Source: Epiperipatus broadwayi (Eukaryota; Onychophora; Udeonychophora; Euonychophora; Peripatidae). From it: a stretch of DNA of 64,000 nt. This document shows, piece after piece, positions 37,244-49,179 of this stretch. Position numbers and translations under genes: made by a program. Numbering within the stretch: position 1 is the stretch's first letter; every line of letters starts with the position of its first letter. Below the pieces are notes generated by a model. The model was given only the letters and a program-made list of their open reading frames with translations. It did not search any database and was not told the DNA's origin. The stretch is from positions 2,746,396 to 2,810,395 of the forward strand of contig JAQFVV010012544.1 of assembly GCA_028023455.1 (NCBI GenBank), in the 5' to 3' direction.

Positions 37244-37494
37244 TTTGAATATTTATGATAGTAATTAATGAGGCACTGACATTTCCCATAATGCCATTGT
37301 TATAATGATAATTATTAGAACTCTAGTTGAAAATAGATATTCTATTAAATTTATTTATATAATATTGTTACAGTATTAACTTAAAGGTATTGATATAAAC
37401 ACACAAAAACCTAGCCTAAGATACAAGATAATATGCATAAGAAATAAAGTATTTGAATGCTTTTATTGATTTAGAGTTCATAGAAATTTGAGTG

Positions 37495-37585
37495 CTGGGA
37501 AAGGCCCGCGGGTGAAACAGACCACCTCTCCCATCCCCCCCCCTCCGCCGACCCCGCACTAACATTGGGGCCGAGAACAGATATA
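37495..37585 (+). other. GC-rich island of unknown nature
   Basis: About 90 bases with strongly raised GC (AAGGCCCGCGGGTGAAACAG, a C run, CGACCCCGCACTAACATTGG), in contrast to AT-rich surroundings. One plus frame is open (RVKQTTSPIPPP...GPRTDIKN). It could be part of a retroelement, a processed gene fragment or a regulatory patch. No match is recognised. Confidence 0.35.
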
Positions 37586-37599
37586 AAAAATCATGTTGA

Positions 37600-38435
37600 T
37601 TCTTATCTATCTAGGATTTTTTTGTGAGTTGTGATATTTTATAATTGAAAAATATTTAAAACAATTCAAGTAATATTTACATCATTCTGAATACTTGATT
37701 TTAAAATATTTTATTGTTATTATCAAAAAAAAAGGGTTAAGAGAACTAAGCATTCAGTTATTGCTTGCTATCATGGATGAATTATCAGAAACTCGGTATG
37801 GTTTTAGATAAACTATTATAGGCATATTTTTATTGTCAGTTTTTATTACAGATATTAAATTTATATATAGCTGAATCTGGTTATATCACTTGACTAAGTT
37901 AAATGAAAGGTTTGTGGCAATGTCTGAAATTAATTAGCTGCCCATAATGTTTATTCATGTTATACAACTTATACATGATGATATGAGAGGGAAAGTTGAT
38001 AGGAAATCTAAGGTATTTGAAATGCATATCATAGATATGTTATAACTCCAACTTTATTTTCCATTTTTATTAAAAAGATCTTTGGAACAGTTTTCTTTAT
38101 GGTGGAATTTTTAATTTGAAACAATTAAAAGCAAAAACAAGAAATCAACTTTTTGACCTTTGGATTTACACTATGCAAATAACAGTGCTAATTTGGGCAG
38201 TTTAAAAAATGGTTCACAAAATGTCCTTAATGTTTTGAATGCTACTAATAAAAACTTTGGTTCAGTAATTAATTTCAATCTTTTATCAGCTTGTGATCAA
38301 AAAAAAATCTTCAGAAACTGTTATCATGGATAATTACTAATTTGGGTAAATAAGAATCAATTTTAAATAGAAAGGTGATCTTGGATGATGAAATGCATTT
38401 AACAGCAGCCATTACAAATGAATGAATTCTATATA
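37600..38435. other. AT-rich spacer, nothing recognised
   Basis: No supported feature. Confidence 0.4.
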
Positions 38436-38452
38436 AGAACAATTGCTTTCAC

Positions 38453-38699
38453 AGAGGTTAAACTCTCCATACAGTAGTGCCACCAGTGCAAGCCAAAATA
38501 ATCAATGATGCAAGAAGGTTTATGCATAACATTCCTATCTAGTGTGTACTCAACCAATATCCCCAGACTAGTTTCTAGCTTGTGGCTTTCATCAGTGAGG
38601 AACCTTAGATTTGAGAGCTACTGTATGGAGAGTTTAGCCTCTGTGTAAACAGCTTGTGTTCACATAAAGAAACGATGATCATGTGATGTTTAGTGGTTT
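38453..38699. mobile_element. F1 foldback retroposon, copy 8
   Basis: A 247-base copy starting AGAGGTTAAACTCTCCATAC and ending GATGTTTAGTGGTTT. An exact 15-base direct repeat, AACAATTGCTTTCAC, is at 38438-38452 and 38700-38714, the longest seen here. The minus strand has CACTGATGAAAGCCACAAGC then GAAACTAGTC. Only the ends of the right arm remain. Confidence 0.85.
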
Positions 38700-38714
38700 A
38701 ACAATTGCTTTCAC

Positions 38715-39300
38715 TGGAAAAATTTGGTGAGTATAAAATACAATAGAAAACCACAATTTAGCATGAACTTTTTTGAGAAGTAAAATTTGCATTATAAGAA
38801 GTTAATAGACTAAAATGTTAAATACAGACTAAAATGTCTGCATTAAAATATATATGGATATATTTGATTTATAGATTAGTTTGGATTGTCATCGAAAAAT
38901 TCATCTTTAACTTTTTATTATTAGTCCAATAACTTTTTGTTCTGCCTCCAAAGTTACAATGACCATACTCATTTATGATTGACTGATGATGATGATAAGT
39001 GTGTGTATTTAATAACATAAAATATTAACATTATTAAATACTATCTGAATAGCTGTGATGAATACTGCTCATAAAAACATTTTTTAATCACAAATACTTT
39101 ATGGTATGATATCTTTATTTTTAAATATATGAATTAATATTTAAAAAGTGCTATATAATAATTCTAAACTCAAAATCACATTAGTAAATATTTTTAACAT
39201 GACTAAGTAAATTAGAATTAGTTTATGTATCATATTTCACCACTGTAGAATAGCTTATTTTCAACATGGCAGTGGAATAAGTGTCAAACATATTTAATAA
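38715..39300. other. AT-rich spacer, nothing recognised
   Basis: No supported feature. Confidence 0.4.
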
Positions 39301-39305
39301 TTTTT

Positions 39306-39940
39306 ATTAGTTATTCATTAATCTAGAGATTATCCACTTAATGAATAATATTTCTGCAGTGTAATTTTCACTACACTACTCTTCCGCAAGATAGAAACTG
39401 GTTTCTATCCACTTTGAGTGGTATAATTATAAACATGACCAAAGATGTGAAAAAGATGTATAATGAGTGCTGGTTCAGCACCAAATGTGTATCTTGAAGA
39501 TCATACATCTTTTTCACATGTCTTGGATCATGTTTATGATTACATTCCTCTATAAGGTGTTAAAAGTGGATAGAAACCAGTTCCTACCTTAAATGAAAGT
39601 GATGGTTATTTAAGTGGATAATCTCTAATCTAATGAATGACTAATATAAATTAATATACTTTTATCAAATGATTTGTCTCAAAGTTGTGAGGGCATCAAG
39701 TTTGACGCTTATGAATTAAACTGTAGTAACTTGCTATATAATATACACTGAACAATGATAAAGATATGTGTAAGAGATTATGATTTGGATTAACTGATGA
39801 ATATGGATCATATATCTTTTTCACATCTTTGGTGAAGTTTATGATTATACCTTTCCACAAAGTGCTAAAATCAGGTAGAAACTAGTCTCTACTTTTCTTG
39901 AGAGTAGTATAGTGAAAATTACACTACAGAAATAGTTAGT
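39306..39940. mobile_element. F4 foldback element, nested arms
   Basis: Outer arms: ATTAGTTATTCATTAATCTA (39306) against its inverse ending 39645. Inner arms: GATAGAAACTGGTTTCTATC near 39391, with AAAGATGTGAAAAAGATGTA (39442), against CATACATCTTTTTCACATG (39504) and GTGGATAGAAACCAGTTCC. A third arm at 39810-39938 (TATCTTTTTCACATCTTTGG through AAAATTACACTACAGAAAT) pairs with 39353-39470. This suggests one foldback inserted next to or into another. No ORF. Confidence 0.6.
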
Positions 39941-41300
39941 ATTCATTGTCAGACATATTTGTTACTATAACAGAAGAACATTTTTAACCTGAAATAATAA
40001 ACATAATATGATATTTATTTATTATATATTAGCAAATATTTCAGCATAACACAGTTCTTGATTTTACTTATGTATAATTTTGATTGCCAAAAAGCACTAC
40101 TGTATTCTAACATGCATGCATGCATGCACAACACTACTAACACATAAACATTAATAATTTTTAAAAATTATATCAGAAATAATATTTTATGTCAATAATA
40201 AACAAAACTAAATATACGTGCACTTGATTATTACAAACTTTAAGGAACATATATATCATTTGTGGTATTATTTTTTGATAAATAAAAATTATATAATTCC
40301 AATTTTTTTTTATGTGTTACTATTATAATTAACATATGAAAATCATAATTAACAATAAAAATAAAGCTAATGAATTTCTATGCCAAATTTTTTGATTAAT
40401 GATTTTTACATGATTACAAAGTATTAACTTTTTTTAGCATTAAATAAATAAAAAAGATTGATTCCTAAAGTTGATTTTTATTTTAAAAATGATGTATAGA
40501 TCTGTGACGTAGGAAAACACAATAGTCTTCACGAGTTTAAAGTTAAAAAATACTTATCTATAATTCCTTGTGTATTTATATTTTTTTTTTTTGGCCAGCT
40601 TTATTTGATTTTAAAAAACATCTGTAAATCTATTTTAAAATGGTGTCAATTTTCATATTTTTATTTTTTTAAACTTCATTTGGTATTCACAATATCTTTG
40701 TACTGACACAACTAGCATATGTGCTGGCATGCATGCATGCACAAACATTTACTAGTCAATACTTTAGTTACTGCATACTATTCTACAAGATTGTATTTCA
40801 CTTTTAGCTTACATTTGTGAATTTTTCTACAGACTTAGTTGTTTTTCATCCTATTTTTAATAGAATACGTTTCATTATGTGATTTTTCATAGTGCGATTG
40901 ATAGAAACAATTACATATAATTACTAATTACTAGCAATGTACTTATTGTTACTTTAATGAACATTAGACTAATTTTATAATTTTTTGAAATTTCAAGAGC
41001 TATCTTTGCATATAACTAAATATTAATCAATCACTAGAATTAGCAAGATAAAATTTTATTCGTGATATCAACTTTCACTTTTAAAATATCGTTGATTCAA
41101 TTTTATTTTTATTATGTTCTTAATTAACTTTTAAAATTTTATAATGCGCGCAGGCCAATCACCCCTTTCCTCTCTATACTTATACATTGTAGTTTTGAAA
41201 AAATATATATAAACATACCTCCATTTATATGTTATAGATTCGGGATTTACGATGTTTTTATTCTAAAACAAAATACCAACTTTTATTTAACTTAACATTT
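39941..41300. other. AT-rich spacer with TGCA microsatellites
   Basis: Short (TGCA)n runs near 40112-40130 and 40726-40742. Otherwise nothing recognised. Confidence 0.4.
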
Positions 41301-41307
41301 TGATAAT

Positions 41308-41400
41308 GACTTAATTTAACAAGTTTGTTTTACAAATGTATGCAAAGAAATCAAGTCATATATCACATGACTTAATTTAACAAGTTTGTATTACAAATGT
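41308..41400 (+). repeat. Two-copy tandem repeat, about 60 bases
   Basis: ACTTAATTTAACAAGTTTGT followed by TTACAAATGT occurs at 41308 and again at 41369. It lies just outside the foldback that follows. Confidence 0.6.
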
Positions 41401-41404
41401 TATC

Positions 41405-41628
41405 TAATGAGCTTGCCAATCTCTCTTAACAAGCTTTTCAGAATATCTGAAATTTCAGATTTTCTATTTAATAGTTAATCAGTAGATAAAGTGCTGGGCT
41501 TGACTTGGTATTGTAAGTCTAATACTTGAACATCCCAGCACCTCACTGAGGAAGCCAGAATCAGAAGCCGTTCAGGGGTTGAGGATATTCTGAAAAGCTT
41601 GTTAAGAGATATTGGCAAGCTCATTATA
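41405..41628. mobile_element. F5 foldback element
   Basis: Terminal inverted arms of about 40 bases: TAATGAGCTTGCCAATCTCT through TTTTCAGAATATC, and GATATTCTGAAAAGCTTGTT through GGCAAGCTCATTA. The loop contains CACTGAGGAAGCCAGAATCA then GAAGCCGTTCAGG (41545-41575), another version of the CTGANGAAG-stem-GAAAC motif with the final core decayed. Confidence 0.6.
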
Positions 41629-41637
41629 TATATATAT

Positions 41638-42603
41638 TGCAGTCAGATTGGTACATGAAGAACTTTCTTCATTTAAAATGCAATGCTATAACAAATTCTC
41701 TATACAATAGTGCCACCCAATGCAAACCATAGTAATCGATGGATGCAAGAAGTTTTATGCATAAAATTATCTATTGCCTACTCATCCAATATACCCAGAT
41801 TAATTTCTAGCATGTGTCTTTCATTAGTGAGGATCCTTGGAACTGACAGCACGAATGCAATCTACCTTTTATGATTTAGTTACCTATAAAGTTAGGAGTC
41901 CAAATTTGAAAATGCAATCCAAGATCATTTACCTGTATAGTCATACAGATTTGAATCCAGTTCAGTATCTACACATTTTTGTGTCTTTGGTTTTTTTAAT
42001 AATCATAGTCAGCATCATCTGATGGTCAGGATTGATATTAAACCACTAAACATCACATGATCATTTCTATATTTATAAAAGCTGTTAAAACAATATCAAA
42101 TTGATCATACAGTAGTAAAAAAAGATGGCTTCTAGAAAATTGTATTAGATCCTAGATCTAGGTGTAGTGCTCTCAGATTTAAGGTTCATCACTAGTGAAA
42201 GCCACAAGGTAGAAAGTAGTCAGGATATTGGATGAGTAGTCACTAGATAGATTTTATGCATAAATCTTCTTGCATCCATTGATTACTATGGATTGCACTG
42301 GGTGGCACTGGTGTATAGAATATGCTACTGTTTTAATAGCTTGTGTAAGCATAAAAAATGGTGATCATGTCATGTTTAATGGTTTTTAAGATGTAATGCA
42401 ATACATTATAATTATCTACTGTGCAAGTATAAAAACTGACATATATAAGAAAGTTTATAGACTTTAGAAATTTTTAAAGAAAATTCTTTTTTCTATGTTG
42501 TTATTTAATATTCAATAAATTCTCAAATTGTATTTGAATTTATTTAAAGTTATTGATGATCTTCTGACTAGTATTGAGTTAATGATAATCTTGAGATATA
42601 GCA
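41638..42603 (+). repeat. 5' LTR of gypsy element A, interrupted by an F1 insertion
   Basis: 41638-41693 (TGCAGTCA, then ACTTTCTTCATTTAAAATGC) matches the start of the 3' LTR at 45956. 42388-42603 (TTATTTAAAGTTATTGATGA through TATTGAGTTAATGATAATC and TAGCA) matches its rest. Between them lies an F1 element of about 690 bases. The LTR ends in TAGCA, and TGGTGCAATC, a plausible primer-binding site, starts at 42608. Confidence 0.6.
41694..42387. mobile_element. F1 foldback retroposon, copy 9, inside the LTR
   Basis: Arms CTCTATACAATAGTGCCACC and GGTGGCACTGGTGTATAGAA, the internal loop (AATGCAATCTACC, TTGAATCCAGTTCAGTATC), and the right tail GGTGATCATGTCATGTTTAA. The flanks AAAATGCAATG (left) and GTAATGCAATAC (right) are a diverged target duplication of sequence that is single-copy (AAGATGCAATAC) in the 3' LTR. 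This shows that F1 inserted after the gypsy element. Confidence 0.75.
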
Positions 42604-45600
42604 GAATGGTGCAATCAACAATTGATAAAAATCTCATGAAACATAAGATAGAAGTGTTAAAATAAATCTTTGTTAGCGAACAGTTGTTTCAACTAACAAG
42701 AATAATGGCATTAATAAGTAGCAACATTCATAAATTCAATATGGATAACCTATGTTTTAGAAGTTATATGGATTATACTGAAAGATATATGCTCTTAAAT
42801 AAAATTGAGAATGATAAAATAAAAATGTCTATGCTTATATAGTTCACAGAAAAAGGTATATCAAAATTGACAAATCAATTCTGTGATCCTAAGACCTCTG
42901 AAGAAATTCTGCATTAGAAGTTAGAGGAAAAACTAAATATTTATTTCATACATACCTAAATGGGTGGCCCAACTGAGATTGAGAATATAAAGTAACTATC
43001 TTGTAAAATATATCAGGAGTATGATATAATACTGAGAACATTTGTGACTATGGCCTAGAGTTAAATAATAAGAGAACCAAATATTAATTACAAATGCACA
43101 ATACAAAAATATTGTAACCTAACAAACTATATTAGATAATATTTCAGAATGTCTACTCCCCAATAAATGGATAAATACTCAATTGTAGTAAAGCAACAGG
43201 CACCGATAAACTAGACTTCAAGAGTATAAAAAATGTTCTAAAATTACTGCTATAGAAAAAATGGCATTTCAAGAGAAACTGCAATTTAGAAACAAAAAAA
43301 TGTGATATTTTTAAAGCGTCAAAGTATTTAGAAGCTATCTGCCACAATAAAGGCAGGACTCTAAAAACAAAAACAAATGCCAGACTAAATCTGGGAAATG
43401 GAAAATAAAGAAATTAAACAACATGAATAATGATCATAGTCTGATGGATATGAATGTATTCGAGCAGAAAGTTGCTATGGAAGCTGACAATGGAGCAGGT
43501 CTATCATTATTATTATAAAGACTGGATGAAAATTAGTAGTAAAAGTAAGAAGAAAACATCACTCATGAAAATTGACATTATCATTACGTTCATAAATGGA
43601 AATAAGATAGAGATGCATGGAAAAGTAATTGTACCTGTGAAATTAAATGTTAAGGTTAAATTTTTATTCCCTTGCCAAGGAAGAAATTGGTTTCATCCTT
43701 TGGAAACCTGTGCAAACATTATTAAGAATACATAATTGGAAGCAGTAGTTAGGAAAAAATACCTTCTATTGTTCAAGTTAAAACTAGTAGAGTTATGGCA
43801 TGTCTGGCCAACATTGAACTAATAAAGGATGCTCACTCAATTGCATATAAACTATATAAAGTTCCATTTGACTGAAATGAGAAAGTGGAAAAGACTAATA
43901 ATGGGATGGTTCATAGAGGCATATTAGCAACAGTAGAAGATTCATGTATCATTGTTAATGTGGAAACTACCATGTTATGCAAAATAATTTTATCAGTAAA
44001 GGTAGGTGCCTACCTCATTCCTAGCATACATGAATTACTAGCATCATTAGAAAAAACCTCATTTTTTGCAAAAAAATAAAGTCCATGTTCTACCCAATCC
44101 CCATCACTGATAGAACAGTGGAATAACTAAACTTTCACTAATCATTTGTGACTTTACAAATGCAATAAGTCAACATATGATATTACAGTTGTGTCTCATA
44201 TTTTCCAAACTAAAATGGATAAATTATTTTGTGGCATGAAAAGTGTGGTCACATATTTAGACAATATATTGGTTATCACTGAACCTGAGTGTTTGCAATA
44301 CATACAGATAAAATCTGTTCCAAATTGGAGAAAATAAGATCAAAGTTAAATACTGCTAAATGTATATTATCAATGTCAGAGATAAAATGTTTAAGCCATG
44401 TAATTAATAAAAATGGAAAATATAATTCAGATAATGTAAAAAGCAAAAAAATGCTAAGTAATCTAAGAATGTAAAAGATTTGAAAGCATTTTTATATATA
44501 TTGAACATTTTTAAGAGCTTTCTTAAAGAAAAGTCTCATATGTTATTTATTGTCTTTTATATAAATTATTAAAAAAGCAATGATGGAAATGGTCAGAAAA
44601 AGGTCTACTTACATCAAGACAACTCCTCATACATTACTGTAGTGACTTGGATGTGATAATTACAATGGACATATTAAAATATGGAAATGGCACCAAGATT
44701 TGCCATTGTTGCTATAGAGGAGAACATCCTACATGAGAACATTGTCAATAACTGAGAACAGTCAGTTCAACAAAAAAGCTTTAGCTATAATTTTCATAAT
44801 AAAATTTCCATATATATACATATATGGATGGAAATTTCAAATTTGCACTCATCATCATCCACTACTGGGACTATTCCATAATGATAAAAAAATTCTAGAG
44901 CATGCAATTCAATGTATGCTACACTAGATAAAGGTACTACTGACATATATTTATGAATTGATTATTTAAATCAAAAAATTTAGTCTAAATCCATTCAATT
45001 ATGGAAATGTCTTCATCTAGATCAGCAATTTAATCCATATACAGCAACTAATAAGACATCAGCTGAATTGTTAATGCACAGAAAATTTCATACTTATCTT
45101 TGCAAATTGTTGCCAATTATAAATGAAAATTTAAAGGACTCTGTGGATGGGGAAAATTTTAAAGTAGAAGAAAGTTTTGTATATGAGATACATTAAAAAA
45201 TAAATGGCTACTTGGAGAAATATTGAAAATCTGTCTAAGCAAATAAAATTGAATAATGGAAAAAAGTTTAGGAGATATATAAATCATTTGTGATATTAAA
45301 ATGGAGCTCCAGGAGTAGACAGTATAAATATTAAATCAGCATGTAATGATGTAAATTTTGTGGAGAAGAACCAAACTGTAGATATAGATCGACCTGGATT
45401 AAATGATCCAATCAAGAATCAAATTATTGATCCAGCAGAAAATCTACATCAAGATCACTACAAGAAGAACGATTTATAACTTCACAAACAGAGGAAAAAA
45501 ATATTTTTCCTAGAAGAGTACATTTATGCAGAAAATTTGCAAAATTAGAGATTGTGTGCATGAATAAGAAGAGCCTTATTTCTAGAACAAGGGGAAAGAG

Positions 45601-45955
45601 CAGACTATCTGTGTATATACTGTTTATATGCACAATGTAAAAAGTTTATTATCTAATCATGTAATATGTGCAAGCAATATATGAATAAAATATCTCATTA
45701 TTATGTTACTCCAGAAAATCTACATATGACAATCATATATTTAAATACATATTAAATATGCAATTATGCTAATGAGAAATAGGTATGCAAAAATGAACTC
45801 ATAAAAAGAAACCATTAAGACTAATCCATGTGTGTGTATAGAAGAATAGTAATGCATGCATGTTTTGCATACTACCTTAGCATCAGATTATCTGTATACT
45901 GTTGATATAATAATTGCCATAGTTTAGAGTCATCATTCATTATATATATATATAT
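42604..45955 (+). pseudogene. Ty3/gypsy element A internal region (decayed gag-pol)
   Basis: Fragments in several frames follow gag-pol order. Nucleocapsid: two CCHC-like knuckles at 43248-43345, the second reading CDIFKASKYLEAICHNKGR, with some Cys/His lost. Protease: ADNGAG at 43483-43500 in place of the DTGA active site, then GKVIVPVK and RNWF. RT: VEKTNNGMVHRGIL (about 43890), HELLASLEKTSFF, and the catalytic box YLDN at 44254-44265. RNase H: KKALAIIF and YIYGWKFQI-THHHPLLGLF (44770-44870). Integrase: only the C-terminal part, TSAELLMHRKFHT (45060-45100) and RRYINHL (45270-45290). The zinc finger and D,D,E core are missing, so there was an internal deletion. It cannot encode working enzymes. 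Confidence 0.75.
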
Positions 45956-46247
45956 TGCAGTCATACCAGAATTTCTGCATAAACTTTCTTCATTTAAGAT
46001 GCAATACAGTGGGTCATAAATATCTACTATGTGGTGTACAAATTGACACATACAAACAAAAGTTTTTATTATAGAGTTTAGAGATTTCTAATGAAATTCC
46101 TAACTAATATTTGCTTTTATTCCTTTGTCTATTTTGTTTTTTAATATTTAATAAATTTTTGTTACCTCAAATTGTACTCGAGTTTATTTAAAGTTATTGT
46201 TGCGCTCCTGACTGGTATTGAGTTAATAATACTTTTAGAACATAGCA
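45956..46247 (+). repeat. 3' LTR of gypsy element A
   Basis: A 292-base direct repeat of the interrupted 5' LTR, from TGCAGTCATACC to CATAGCA, sharing TCTACTATG-GG, TTAATATTTAATAAAT and TTTATTTAAAGTTATTG. Divergence between the two LTRs is clearly substantial, so the element is old. Its true outer boundary is uncertain because both LTR starts follow a TA microsatellite. Confidence 0.6.
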
Positions 46248-48800
46248 AAACAATTAAATACTATAAAAAAGAATAAGAAAAGCATGCAAGATTTATCAAG
46301 ATTGATGAATATATAGCTGTTCCATATTTACACGAAAATGATTGATTTTGATGCATTTTTATATCATAAATTATGGAGATAATTTTAGTTTTTGATAATC
46401 AATTGTAAAATTTTATTGTGTAAATATATTTTAAATTTACTAAATTTTGTTTGTGCCATGTATTTAATTTCTCACTTGCAAATGGAATGTAAAAAAAATC
46501 CAAAAGGTGATCAAATTTAGTAATACAATTATAGTTTTTGTTAAAGTGACATAAAATTTGATTTCATAAATATATTTTAAATTAACTAAATTTCATTTGT
46601 ACCACATATTTGAAGTAAAATTCTAAAAGTTGAAAAATTATATTGTACCGCTATTGTACAGCAATACATCATAATTTTATTTATCATAAAATTTTAATGT
46701 CAAAAGAATTATTTTACCAAGAAATGATTAAAGTAAAAAAAAAAAAAACTTGTTCGAAAGAAGTAATTATAAGTTTTTAAGACAGAGAAATATAATTCAG
46801 AAAGTTTAAAGAGTAATTAGAGGGGGGGGGGGATTTAACTTGGGAAAAAAACTAAACTTTAGAATAAATTAAGAAAATGATATTTAAAAAGTTAGTTTTA
46901 TTAAAAGAAAATGCAGTTAGCCCAGAGGTAATTTAACTGAGAAAATTTAAAACTAGTAAAAAAAAAAGAAATCTTAAAAACTAAAAAATCTCTCCATTTA
47001 TTTAAAATAAAACAAATATATGTGTGTGTAAATAATGTTGATTTTAAATATAAAACAAATAATAAAATGTGTGCATGTTAAAAATAAAGTAAAATATGAA
47101 AGTTAAATATAAAAGGAGAGCTCATAATTGAAGTTAAAAAATTCCCTCAAAGATTGCAGATACTGATAAGCTACATAGGAATGGGATTAGCAATGGATAC
47201 TAATTAACTAATTAAAATCCATAAACAACAGGACTAATTAAAATGCATCTTATCCAAAATTTGATCTACAAAAGCAGTGGATTTGAAAAATTTAATTAAA
47301 AAGATAACAAGATCACATAAATAGGGCCAAAAATTTTGTCAGTCATTCATTCACATATCTAGAGTCAATCATCTATTAGACTTATTCATAAATGAATACA
47401 ATGGTGTGCTGAGCAGTCATCGGAGCATGAGGCCAGATTCCAGCCTGTCTGACAGAACATCAGCAGTCTGCCTGATAGTGCAGTGCCTGTTTAATAATTT
47501 AAAACCATTCTAAAAAGTGTCTAACTGCCTTGAGTAAGAAGTAGCCTGGAACCACAATCATCAAGACCACATCAGAAGCCTAAAATCCAACTGGTTGGTA
47601 AAACACACATGCAGCAGCAAAGAACAAGAAGTCACAATATTAAAATCTTATAGGTAATAACATATTCTTATATCAATTCCTGATATTAATTAAAGTAGCC
47701 ATTGCAATCTCTGGGTATTTCCACAGCCAGCATATAATGAACTATTTATGTCCAGGTTTAGTGTGATGAACAGATATTGATAGATCTTTCTTAAAAATAC
47801 AAATAGCTTGTGATAAAATATATGTGCATGTTTTAATGCTTTATGTTTATATTATATTAAGAATGTGTATGGTTATTATATTTATAAAATCATTGTTTAT
47901 ATTAATTAAAAATTTATACAATTAGTTGGCAAATTATATTAAACATTTTATTTAAAATAAGGTATTTGTATCACTGTTGGTCAATTTTTTACTTATACTA
48001 CTAGGAACAACTTAGCAGAGAAGTTAGACATGTAGTTTATTCAATATTTCCATTGAGCTAGTTGGGATTTCTTAAGCGCTGAATTAGTTGCCATCATTCA
48101 GAGTATGTTAACTACTTCCGGTAGTTAGCTGGTGCCTGAAGTTTACTTCAAAACAAAAAAGTACTCTGAATGACAGGGGTTGAATCCAGCAGTCGGAGAT
48201 CTATGGCCTTGAAATGTGGTTGTAATTATGTATCTTATATAGCTTTGGCCTGGTCATAGGTACCCTCTGGGTATTATGCTTCTGTGCCTAAGGGATCTGT
48301 GTGGTGCAATACGTAAATTGCAACTGGAGTAGATAGAATTTATAATAATTTAATAAATAATTGTATCATATTTTTATATATAAAAGGAAGTCAACAATTT
48401 ATCTTACAATCTGTCAACAATGTTTTGCTTATCACAATCTTAATTTTTTTAAAAGAGTAAAAAAACAAATTTTATTATTCTATATTTTTTTTTTTATTCA
48501 AACTACCCCACCCCATTCAATACATATATATATATTGCGATACTGCTGTTGATGTACAAATGAGATTTAATTAATTCAAAATATATTTACGAAATCAAAT
48601 TTTACCTCACTTTATTAAAAATTATAATTCTACTATAGAATTTGATCAACTTTTAGAATTTTTTCCCATTTCACTTACAAGTGAGAAATTAAATACATGG
48701 CCCAAACAAAATTTAGTTAAATTAAAATATATTTACACAATAAAATCTTACCATGGATTACCAAAAATAATAATTATGTATTTCAATATGCAAGCCATAA
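46248..48800. other. AT-rich spacer with a short foldback
   Basis: 46373-46490 is an inverted, diverged match to 48660-48778 (ACTTGCAAATG / TTTCACTTACAAGTGAG, plus the adjoining GCCATGTATTTAATTTCTC), so an element arm pair may span this interval. A small foldback lies at 48086-48165 (CATTCAGAGTATGTTAACTA against TACTCTGAATGACA). 47400-47640 is less AT-rich without a recognisable domain. Confidence 0.4.
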
Positions 48801-48806
48801 CATTTC

Positions 48807-49170
48807 GATTTTTGATGTATTGAGTATCAAATAAAAATATTCTTTGCTAATTCTCGTCATTTCTCTAGCTGTCCTCTCACATTAATAAAAAGTTTGATAA
48901 TTAGAATAGATTTACATATTCCATTTTCAATTTTTGATGTATTGAATAATAAATAAAATTTTCTCTAGCCAATTCTCTTCATTTATCTAGTTGTACTCTT
49001 GCATTAGTAAAAAGTTTGATAATTAAAATACACTTGGATATTACCTAAATTCCATTTTCGATTTTAGATGTATTGAATACTTTTCTCTGCCTTTAACACA
49101 AATTATAATTCTCTCCATTTCTCTAGCTGCACTTGTGCATTAATAGAAAGTTTGATAAATTAAAATATAT
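48807..49170 (+). repeat. Three-unit tandem array, about 120-130 base period
   Basis: The unit contains GATTTTTGATGTATTGA, then AATTCTC-TCATTTCTCTAGC, then CATTAATA-AAAGTTTGATAA. Equivalent positions fall at 48814, 48936 and 49067. A further partial match (TTCTCTCCATTTCTCTAG) occurs at about 49412. It may be the internal array of a larger repeat rather than a true satellite. Confidence 0.6.
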
Positions 49171-49179
49171 TTACATAAA

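Noticed and set aside
40112-40742. (TGCA)n tracts as regulatory sites
   Set aside because: Simple-sequence repeats with no other support.
43153-43347. Minus-strand ORF of 64 residues
   Set aside because: Antisense to the gypsy A zinc-knuckle region, which explains the sequence better.
48807-49170. CRISPR-like or functional satellite array
   Set aside because: Only three diverged units with no spacers, in a eukaryotic repeat context.
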